A DNA stretch of 64,000 nucleotides, taken from contig JANCIK010000007.1 of assembly GCA_028532985.1 (NCBI GenBank), positions 3,286,001-3,350,000 on the forward strand, given 5' to 3'. The notes beneath the pieces are model-generated. The model was not told where the DNA came from and searched no databases. It worked only from the letters and a program-made list of their open reading frames with translations. This document shows positions 35,541-43,823 of this stretch, piece after piece; position 1 is the first letter of the stretch, and each line of letters opens with the position of its first letter. The stretch is from Stropharia rugosoannulata. Lineage: Eukaryota > Basidiomycota > Agaricomycetes > Agaricales > Strophariaceae. Both the position numbers and the translations under genes were made by a program.

Positions 35541-36615
35541 AAACTGGGGCTGGTATCACGAAGAGATGTGTGGGATTATGGACCATCCTGACGTTGCCTT
35601 TTACGGGCGATACATTGATGACTGCCTTGCGCTTGTTTACGCTGAATCCGAACAACAAGCACTCCACCTCGTGGAAAGCAGGGTAAAGTTCAATGGTTGT
35701 GAAATCGAATGGGTTGTTTCTGGCAATCAATGCCAATTTCTCGACGTGTTTTTATATAAAGAAGTAGGAACACTTCAATGGAAACCGTTTGTGAAAGCTG
35801 GAAACAATAAGGAACGAATTCCATGGGTATCTCATCATCCTCATGACGTCAAACGCGGCGTCTACATAGGAGAGTGCTCGCGATTAGCCGTGCTATGTAG
35901 TACTAAGGAAAACTACATAGGAGCAATAAAGGACTTAAACACCCTTTACGTGATGCGCGGCTACCCGCCACAACTCATCGGCGCGTGGTGCAAGAAATAT
36001 ATACAAGAACGTTGGGACAAAAGGTTTGCGTTAAAACCTATCGTGCACGACGAAGGCGTTCTTGTCTTGAAAACACGCTTTGACGATGTATGGAATTGGT
36101 TCTCAGCTACCGAACTTGGAAACATCATGACTGGGTATTGGTCAGAGTGGTACACCCGCGCTGAACAAGGTAGATACTCTGCGAGTTCTACCCCAGCCTT
36201 TTATGCCCCAGACACGGATCCACGCGGCCTCGACTCAGTAGATCCCGGATTGTTTAGCGCAGTCCGGGACTTGAAAGGTCAGGAAGTAATGATCCCCGAT
36301 CTTCGCAAAACAGGTATACTCGGGCGTCGTTGGCTTGTCTCGCGTAAGCGGAACAAGAACCTTTACGACCTTTCAACTCAATGGAAGAAGATGGTGTTTG
36401 AAACGCTAGATGAAGTCGCCGCTAATCATAACGCCGACGAACTACAGGTTCAAGACATGGACGTTGTAGAAGAACCCAGAGCACAGATACAGTTACCTGG
36501 ACTCGGCACCGGTATAATACATGACGGTGATATCTTACTACATCAACATGAAAACTCTTCTGACGAAGAGCAGTTTCATCCAGCATTCGGTAGAGCCTCT
36601 AAACGCACCAACTAA
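35509..36615 (+). CDS. Penelope-like reverse transcriptase, N-terminally incomplete
   Basis: This frame of about 368 residues contains a YIDD catalytic box in GRYIDDCLALVYAE, then QFLDVFLYKE. It continues with WVSHHPHDVKRGVYIGECSRLAVL and LNTLYVMRGYPPQLI. That order (RYIDD, FLD, S-x-HP-x3-K, R-G-Y-P) is characteristic of Penelope-like element RTs. The fingers and motif A that should precede the YIDD box are missing: upstream sequence dissolves into the 120-bp minisatellite. No GIY-YIG endonuclease follows; the C-terminal 100 residues are polar and end in DEEQFHPAFG. Endonuclease-lacking Penelope-like elements named Coprina are known from basidiomycete telomeres, and this may be a relative. 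The nominal start is not an ATG with good context, so the frame is best seen as a fragment. Confidence 0.6.
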   Translation: MCIVYLQQNAQNWGWYHEEMCGIMDHPDVAFYGRYIDDCLALVYAESEQQALHLVESRVKFNGCEIEWVVSGNQCQFLDVFLYKEVGTLQWKPFVKAGNNKERIPWVSHHPHDVKRGVYIGECSRLAVLCSTKENYIGAIKDLNTLYVMRGYPPQLIGAWCKKYIQERWDKRFALKPIVHDEGVLVLKTRFDDVWNWFSATELGNIMTGYWSEWYTRAEQGRYSASSTPAFYAPDTDPRGLDSVDPGLFSAVRDLKGQEVMIPDLRKTGILGRRWLVSRKRNKNLYDLSTQWKKMVFETLDEVAANHNADELQVQDMDVVEEPRAQIQLPGLGTGIIHDGDILLHQHENSSDEEQFHPAFGRASKRTN

Positions 36616-37509
36616 AAAGATACAAACATACGATTCAGGATTAACGCGTTCTAAACCCAAAACCCTAACGTATGACATCTTTCTCAATAATTTGCATTTA
36701 ATTATTGACTTGTATATCAAGCCTAAACCTAAACCTTAACTTATCAACGACGCAGATTACCTGCGTGTTGGCTCTCATGGCTTATTAGAACGGTTGTTTT
36801 TATCCGGCATGGGATGCCGCGGTTTGAAAAGCAAAGACGTAACTCTCAGAAAAGGTAAATCCTCACGGTTCTTAGTAAGGGACGCACGACACTGGCCCAG
36901 TACGCGAGCGCCTTTCGGGTATTTATGGTGAAAGAACACCGCACGCTCAGGCGGAGACTTCTTAGTACTTTAGGTCGTACCCATACAAAGGGAAAACGAA
37001 ACGAGATAAGATAAGATAAGGATGTGGCTGTGCCAGATCTAATCAGTTTAGATAAGATAAGATAAGATAGGACGCTGATCATCTGGTAAAGATATACAAC
37101 ACGCCAACATATCGTTTGCACAAGGCATCTTCGATGCGATCTCACTGATCGACGAGATCGCGAGGTTGTACCGCGAAACACCCGCGCAGGTATACGCAGC
37201 CTTAACGCTGCCGTGCGTAGCCATAAGGCTACGCCTGTTATACTTGTCAAATACACCGAAGATGAAACGATATTGCTATATTGGTACGCTAGGCAGCGCG
37301 AAACACTTACTGATATCCAGATATGTAACGCTGCCCCGAGGCTGCGTCTGACGACGCATCCTAGTCAAGTACAGCCACTGACGAGTCTATAAAGACGAAA
37401 GGGCCAGCTGGACTAATCCCCAGCCCTTTGGCTTTGACTTTCTCCCCTCTCCTCAGCTAACTAGTCGCTCATCGCCTTCGGCGATTTCGCTCCCCCCTAA
37501 ACCCAGTTT
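36616..37509. other. Interior of the inverted-repeat unit, non-coding
   Basis: Downstream of the RT frame, CCCTAAC at 36,661 and CCTAAACCTAAACC at 36,721 look like degenerate telomere-type repeats. Two GATAA clusters follow at 37,004-37,020 and 37,052-37,069. The rest shows no gene that I recognise. The last part reads TTTAG-CCC-rich sequence leading into the 119-bp array. Confidence 0.5.
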
Positions 37510-39685
37510 CACGAAGCTGGAGCAGTGTACTCAGTGCAGATAATATTGCGAAGCAAGATCACAAGTTTTGACTGTTCTGCTTCGAGTACTTGGTGCACAC
37601 GAAGCTGGGGCGTGTGGAGCCCATGTTTCACGATGCTGGAGCAGTGTACTCAGTGCAGACAATATTCCGAAGCAAGATCACACATTTTGACTGTTCTGCT
37701 TCGAGTACTTGGTGCACATACAGCTGGGGCTCCACGCGCCCCAATTTCACGATGCTGGAGCAATGTACTCAGTGCAGATAATATTGCGAAGCAAGATCAC
37801 AAGTTTTGACTGTTCTGCTTCGAGTACTTGGTGCACACGAAGCTGGGGCGTGTGGAGCCCATGTTTCACGATGCTGGAGCAGTGTACTCAGTGCAGATAA
37901 TATTCCAAAGCAATATCACAAGTTTTGAGTGTTCTGCTTCGAGTACTTGGTGCACTCGCAGCTGGGGCTCCACGCGCCCCAATTTCACGATGCTGGAGCA
38001 GTGTACTCAGTGCAGACAATATTCCGAAGCAAGATCACAAGTTTTGACTGTTCTGCTTCGAGTACTTGGTGCACTCGCAGCTGGGGCTCCACGCGCCCCA
38101 ATTTCACGATGCTGGAGCAGTGTACTCAGTGCAGACAATATTCCGAAGCAATATCACAAGTTTTGAGTGTTCTGCTTCGAGTACTTGGTGCACTCGCAGC
38201 TGGGGCTCCACGCGCCCCAATTTCACGATGCTGGAGCAGTGTACTCAGTGCAGACAATATTCCGAAGCAATATCACAAGTTTTGAGTGTTCTGCTTCGAG
38301 TACTTGGTGCACTCGCAGCTGGGGCTCCACGCGCCCCAATTTCACGATGCTGGAGCAGTGTACTCAGTGCAGACAATATTCCGAAGCAAGATCACAAGTT
38401 TTGACTGTTCTGCTTCGAGTACTTGGTGCACACGAAGCTGGGGCGTGTGGAGCCCATGTTTCACGATGCTGGAGCAGTGTACTCAGTGCAGACAATATTC
38501 CGAAGCAATATCACAAGTTTTGAGTGTTCTGCTTCGAGTACTTGGTGCACTCGCAGCTGGGGCTCCACGCGCCCCAATTTCACGATGCTGGAGCAGTGTA
38601 CTCAGTGCAGACAATATTCCGAAGCAAGATCACAAGTTTTGACTGTTCTGCTTCGAGTACTTGGTGCACTCGCAGCTGGGGCTCCACGCGCCCCAATTTC
38701 ACGATGCTGGAGCAGTGTACTCAGTGCAGACAATATTCCGAAGCAAGATCACACATTTTGACTGTTCTGCTTCGAGTACTTGGTGCACATACAGCTGGGG
38801 CTCCACGCGCCCCAATTTCACGATGCTGGAGCAATGTACTCAGTGCAGATAATATTGCGAAGCAAGATCACAAGTTTTGACTGTTCTGCTTCGAGTACTT
38901 GGTGCACACGAAGCTGGGGCGTGTGGAGCCCATGTTTCACGATGCTGGAGCAGTGTACTCAGTGCAGATAATATTCCGAAGCAATATCACAAGTTTTGAG
39001 TGTTCTGCTTCGAGTACTTGGTGCACTCGCAGCTGGGGCTCCACGCGCCCCAATTTCACGATGCTGGAGCAGTGTACTCAGTGCAGATAATATTGCGAAG
39101 CAAGATCACACATTTTGACTGTTCTGCTTCGAGTACTTGGTGCACTCGCAGCTGGGGCGCGTGGAGCCCCAGTTTCACGATGCTGGAGCAGTGTACTCAG
39201 TGCAGACAATATTGCGAATCAATATCACAAGTTTTGTGTGTTCTGCTTCGAGTACTTGGTGCACTCGCAGCTGGGGCTCCACGCGCCCCAGTTTCACGAA
39301 GCTGGAGCAATGTACTCAGTGCAGATAATATTGCGAAGCAAGATCGCAAGTTTTGACTTTTCTGCTTCGAGTACTTGGTGCACACACAGCTGGGGCTCCA
39401 CGCGCCCCACTTTCACGATGCTGGAGCAGTGTACTCAGTGCAGATAATATTGCGAAGCAAGATCACAAGTTTTGTGTGTTCTGCTTCGAGTACTTGGTGC
39501 ACTCGCAGCTGGGGCGCGTGGAGCCCCAGTTTCACGATGCTGGAGCGGTGTACTCAGTGCAGATAATATTCCGAAGCAATATCGCAAGTTTTGACTGTTC
39601 TGCTTCCAGTACTTGGTGCACTCGCAGCTGGGGCTCCATGCACCCCAATTTCACGAAGCTGGAGCAGTGTACTCAGTGCTCACAA
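37510..39685 (+). repeat. 119-bp minisatellite, 18 units
   Basis: Eighteen units, counted by the motif CTGCTTCGAGTACTTGGTGC (one variant has CCAGTACTT), are spaced 119 bp apart with few differences. Each unit has a palindrome-flanked loop, GGGGCTCCACGCGCCCC or its inverted version GGGGCGCGTGGAGCCCC (sometimes decayed to GGGGCGTGTGGAGCCC). Each also has the motif CAGTGTACTCAGTGCAG, shared with the 120-bp arrays. Read on the minus strand the unit resembles the 120-bp unit and the RT-adjacent sequence. Overlapping frames of 118 residues along the array are a by-product of three units being 357 bp. Confidence 0.92.
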
Positions 39686-39897
39686 ACAGTTGTATCCATC
39701 TGTCTCAACCCAACCCACCACCAATTGTCCCAACCCAACCAGTCCCTACCATACTGAACCAATCCCAACCCAACACATCCCTACTCATCTGAGCCCAACC
39801 CAACCCATCCCTACCCATCTGAGCCCAACCCAACTCATCCCTAGGGCTGAACCCTACTCCCAACCCTACCCAAAAAACAGAAAAGTAGCCCATAACC
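39686..39897 (-). repeat. Right terminal inverted repeat
   Basis: This C-rich repeat (CCCAACCCAACC and CATCCCTA words) is the inverted partner of 34,679-34,861, with matching outer and inner blocks and a variable middle. Confidence 0.85.
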
Positions 39898-40410
39898 AAA
39901 ACGGCCATGCAGCATCGTGTGGCTGCATGGCTGCATGGCGAGGTGGGGCGGGTACGGGTGGGGCGGGGCGTGGAGGCGGCGTGGCAGCGAGATCAGGCAG
40001 GGCGGCGTGGCAAGGCGAGGCGGCGTGGCAGAGAGGTGAAGCAGGGTGGCAAGGCGGCGTGGCGGATGTCGCTGCGTGGCTGATGCGTGGCGGGGCGGGA
40101 CAGAGGAGCAGGCTGCGTGGCGGCGACGTTGGGTGTGGCGTGGCGTGGTCGGACAACCGGCTGCAAGATAGCCGGCTGCTGGCTACCGCTGCGTGGCTGC
40201 CGTGCGTGGCAGGAGCCTTGCATGGCTGGCACATGAAAGCCGTGCATGGCAGTAAAGTAGCCGGTGTTGCCGACTACGCCATGTTCGGCATAAAGCGTGG
40301 CAAGATGTGCCGTGAGCTGCCGGCGTGGCGGCGACGCGTGGCGGGAATTGCCGGTGAGCCTGCCACGCACGGCAGCCACGCACGGCCAGGTTGGCCTGCC
40401 ACGCAGCCTT
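39898..40410 (+). repeat. GC-rich block of GCGTGGC words
   Basis: GTGGC or GCGTGGC occurs well over a dozen times at irregular spacing, mixed with TGCCGTGCGTGGCAGG-like longer words, sometimes inverted (GCCACGC near 40,370 and 40,400). It keeps long shadow frames open on both strands; none looks like a protein. It starts directly at the right inverted repeat. Confidence 0.7.
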
Positions 40411-40415
40411 ACAGT

Positions 40416-40568
40416 ATTTTATTTGTACAACTCGTAAAACAAACAAATAAAATGTTGTGAGACATCATATGGGGGTTTTCAAGGCGTGGGAATCCGAATC
40501 TGCAATCAGATTTGTTCCCACGGTTACCGTTCAGGCCCATAACCCATGCCCCCGCTCCGCGGGGGCAT
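40416..40568. other. Hairpin-rich linker
   Basis: Three potential stem-loops lie in 150 bp. ATTTTATTTGT pairs with ACAAATAAAAT (40,416-40,426 with 40,443-40,453). An imperfect GGGAA/AATCTG stem pairs with CAGATT/TTCCC (about 40,489-40,519). A perfect 10-bp stem ATGCCCCCGC with GCGGGGGCAT has a 3-nt loop (40,546-40,568). It joins the GTGGC block to the inverted 120-bp array. Confidence 0.65.
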
Positions 40569-40574
40569 AGGTAT

Positions 40575-41480
40575 AGTTTTACGAGTCCTGTGCAGTGTAC
40601 TGAGTGTATGACATTGTGGGGATCGACGATCCCCATTTTGAAGCGTTCTGCTGCATGTACTCGATGCACACGAAGCAGGGGATCCACGATCCCCAGTTTT
40701 ACGAGTCCAGAGCAGTGTACTCAGTGCTCTCAAAAGTGGGGATCGTCGATCCCCATTTTTAAGCGTTCTGCTGCATGTACTCGATGCACACGAAGCTGGG
40801 GATCCAAGAGGTCCAGTTTCACGAGTCCTGTGCAGTGTACTGCGCGCATGACATTGTGGGGATCGACGATCCCCATTTTTAAGCGTTCTGCTGCGTGTAC
40901 TCGATGCACACGAAGCAGGGGATCCAAGAGCCCCAGTTTTACGAGTCCAGAGCAGTGTACTCAGTGCTCTCAAAAGTGGGGATCGTCGATCCCCATTTTT
41001 AAGCGTTCTGTTGCATGTACTCGATGCACACGAAGCAGGGGATCCACGATCCCCAGTTTTACGAGTCCAGTGCAGTGTACTGAGTGCATGACATTGTGGG
41101 GATCGACGATCCCCATTTTTAAGCGTTCTGCTGTGTGTACTCGATGCACACGAAGCTGGGGATCCAAGAGCCCCAGTTTTACGAGTCCAGAGCAGTGTAC
41201 TCAGTGCTCTCAAAAGTGGGGATCGTCGATCCCCATTTTTAAGCGTTCTGTTGCATGTAATCGATGCACATGAAGCAGGGGATCCACGATCCCCAGTTTT
41301 ACGAGTCCTGTGCAGTGTACTCAGTGCTCTCAAAAGTGGGGATCGTCGATCCCCATTTTTAAGCGTTCTGTTGCATGTAATCGATGCACATGAAGCAGGG
41401 GATCCACGATCCCCAGTTTTACGAGTCCAGTGCAGTGTACTGAGTGCATGAGATTGTGGGGATCGACGATCCCCAGAATA
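40575..41480 (-). repeat. Inverted copy of the 120-bp minisatellite, about 7.5 units
   Basis: Read on the minus strand these units match the array at 34,862-35,540, including the GGGGATCG-n-CGATCCCC palindromes, the CGAGTACATGCAGC motif and the ACTCGTAAAACTGGGG segment. It lies outside the right terminal inverted repeat. No RT frame is attached on either side. Confidence 0.9.
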
Positions 41481-41815
41481 TTCGCAAAGTCCAGCAAGTA
41501 AGCCATCCCCACATATCCAAATTCAGGATTGCCTCCAGGATTGCTAAGAACCCTTATCCAAGTTAATCCTACCTTATCATTTGAAATGGATCTCTATCTT
41601 ATGTATTTTATCTTATCTTATCTTATCTATATATTTTTATCTTATCTTATCATATGACCATCCCTCTTGTTCCACTTAGTGGTTTGAAGTCTAGTGTCTT
41701 TTACATTGTAGACTAGTGAAGATGTGCTTAATGTTTACATATCACCACTGGCAGAGGTAGAGAGGCTGGGTTGATTAAGATCTGCAAGAGTAGGTTTATG
41801 CTAGTCATGCACATG
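41481..41815. other. Transition into AT-rich DNA with TTATC repeats
   Basis: A TTATC cluster at about 41,596-41,652 mirrors the GATAA clusters near 37,004-37,069. No gene. From here rightwards CpG dinucleotides become rare. Confidence 0.6.
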
Positions 41816-41916
41816 CTATTAGCTAGTGTTGCCACAGTCTGACTCAGTGAAGGACCTTGTTTGGGTCTGGTCAAGTGCTCAGTGATGGCCCATTTGTATG
41901 TCCTGCTAGAAATGAT

Positions 41917-43587
41917 CTAACACAACACAACCAACAACCACAACAAAAACACACAACCAATCTCAAACAAATGCTTCTTTAATGCGAAGTCGGGGGTCTA
42001 TGTACAAAAGAAAGACACAGTTGTCTTTTATAATATAAGCCAGGTAAACATTTCTTAACACAAAGACTCAGCCCAAGGGGCGTGGTGGTGTAGTGTGATA
42101 AGTGTAGTTTGTGTGTGTATAACACGAGGTGCTCGAATGAGACTTAGTCTGACACGACGATCAGAAAGATAACTGAAAACTGTTTAACCACTCCAGGTAT
42201 GTGCACGATGACACTGCCTGCAAATTAAACTGCTCCAGGTATACATTAAATGTTGCCTGCAAAACTGCTTCCAGACTCAAGACTTAGTCAAGTAATCCAT
42301 CAAAAGCTTTGAACTCTCTCTAAACTCCCAGTGAGGACTTTAAACCGTATATATTCACTCTAGGTAATCTACTCGGGGGAACCTGCTATTCTACGTTACA
42401 TGCTGGGGTATTTATACGTTTCTGGGAGACAGGTTTTCGTAGGCGCCTGGAGGTGTTCTCTACTAAAACCTCGCACCCCGATTGGTTTGTAGGTCCATAC
42501 GGTTCTGCCCGTTGAATTACATTTTAGTTGTTCTAGATGAGTGGAGTAAGAATTTGAAATAACTGAAAAAGGATAGATTCTGAAGGCTTGTCAGGAACAA
42601 GCCTATTTTTAGAACAGTTAAACCGTCTTTTGGTGCCTGGGCGTCTGCCTGCCTCCTGAGTACAGTCAGTTTTACTACGCCTTGGCTTTTTGGAATGTAA
42701 GCTGGGACAGAGTTACCCCACTGGTGAGTTATCTCTCCTCCGGCTGTACCCTCTCTTCAGGGTCTATCAGGCTCCCACCAAATAGCCCGCTATATTCCCT
42801 CTGTATGGCCAGTACGAAGCCTCGCTAATTAGCCCGGTAGAACTGTCTAAGTTTATTAGCCCAGCTTATTGACCTTTGCTAATTAACCCGGTATAACATT
42901 CAAGCCCGGTATAATGACTAAGTCATTTAGCCCTGTATAATGCCTAAGTCAAATAACCCGGTATAATTACTTGAGTTAAATAACCCAGCATAATAATCTG
43001 CTTTTCCTAATCTCTCATTTTCAATGGCTGGTTTTTAGAAGACTGACCCACTATAAGTCTCTAGTTGAGTTTTGTCATCATGGTTGGTGTCATTTAACCC
43101 AGTATAATTTAGCCTTGTATAATGCCTCTGCCTTTGCACTCTGTTTAACCCGCTTATCTGACTTTCTTGAAATTGAAGACACTACTAAGTGTATTTCTTG
43201 GGCAGTAACTTTACATTTAGCCAGGTATAACTATACTAGGTTAAATGCAAAGTGTACCTGTGCTCTCCTTTGTGCCAGGCTTATTATTATTCTAACTTTA
43301 AGCCGGTCAGATGCGCTTATAAGCCATACTGGTCCTGTGACTAAGTCCAACCATAAAGGCTTATTAACCTGCTTGTTTAAAGTCTCTTGGTTTACTCTCC
43401 AGTTAAGTTCTTTAACATGGACAGTTACTGTTGTCACTTTTACTTAAGCTTTTAGTGTGGTTTTGCTTATAGTTAAAATAGCCTGCTTGATTGATTAAGT
43501 GGAGGTCTACACTTGTCTTCGTTATTCTCTGTCTCTCATTGGGTCATACTGAAGTCTTTGATATGGACTTTAATAGTCTAGACTACT
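41917..43587. mobile_element. Unclassified 1.7-kb insertion inside the hAT
   Basis: GAAATGAT flanks it on both sides (41,909-41,916 and 43,588-43,595), as expected for an 8-bp target duplication, and hAT-like sequence resumes outside. The ends do not form an obvious inverted repeat and no long frame is present. The interior from about 42,870 to 43,240 repeats a TTAACCCGGTATAAT-like word about ten times. It may be a non-autonomous hAT or a decayed LTR element. Confidence 0.45.
42870..43240 (+). repeat. Dispersed TTAACCCGGTATAA motif
   Basis: Variants such as TTAACCCGGTATAA, AAGCCCGGTATAATGACTAAGT, AGCCCTGTATAATGCCTAAGT and TTAACCCAGTATAATT recur at spacings of roughly 25-40 bp. Variation is mostly C/T or G/A, consistent with decay at CpG. 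Confidence 0.6.
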
Positions 43588-43823
43588 GAAATGATAGGGT
43601 TTATAGTAAAATTGCAAAATTTCATGGCCAGGCACTTAGGTGCCCTATCATAGGCTTGACTTAGACAGTTTTGGCAGAACTTTCAAAGTCAGTCAAGCGA
43701 AGTCATAAACAATTGACTTGACTTGACTTGATGTAGACGCAAAGCGGCTAAGTCAATGACTTAACCCTAAAATAGTAATCATACCAAAATTGTACATAAA
43801 TTAGTACACACGCCATGGCAATC

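Larger units (their letters stand above)
34679..39897. mobile_element. 5.2-kb unit with ~200-bp terminal inverted repeats and an RT frame
   Basis: The two ends are inverted copies. GGTTATGGGCTACTTTT at 34,679 and its complement ending at 39,897 start repeats of about 183 and 212 bp, rich in GGGTTGGG and TAGGG. Both end with the shared block GAGACAGATGGATACAACTG. Immediately inside each repeat lies a minisatellite (120-bp units left, 119-bp units right) whose units are themselves diverged inverted relatives. The interior holds a reverse-transcriptase-like frame, telomere-like CCTAAA stretches and GATAA repeats. No clear target-site duplication was found. I know of no described element with this layout. 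It may be a composite of two head-to-head or tail-to-tail retroelement copies rather than a DNA transposon. Confidence 0.6.

Noticed and set aside
34812..35690. Long cysteine-rich frames with regular CxxC pairs on both strands of the left array
   Set aside because: They exist only because the repeat unit is 120 bp, a multiple of three. They are open on both strands at once and have no promoter or unique domain.
37525..39757. Overlapping frames of 110-134 residues along the 119-bp array, and possible CRISPR-like regularity
   Set aside because: Three units equal 357 bp, which keeps frames open. There are no unique spacers between short repeats, so it is a satellite, not a CRISPR array.
39591..40460. 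A 289-residue Gly/Arg/Trp-rich frame
   Set aside because: It crosses from the satellite through the inverted repeat into the GTGGC block; the composition is that of the repeats, not of a protein.
40546..40575. Possible Helitron 3' hairpin
   Set aside because: The stem is good but no CTRR end follows, no TC start is recognisable and no Rep/helicase is present.
40512..41333. Frames of 253 and 269 residues in the inverted array
   Set aside because: Same cause as the left array: tandem repetition of a 120-bp unit.
37004..41652. GATAA and TTATC clusters as proof of one large inverted structure
   Set aside because: Simple repeats of this type arise independently, and their order relative to the arrays does not fit an inverted copy.
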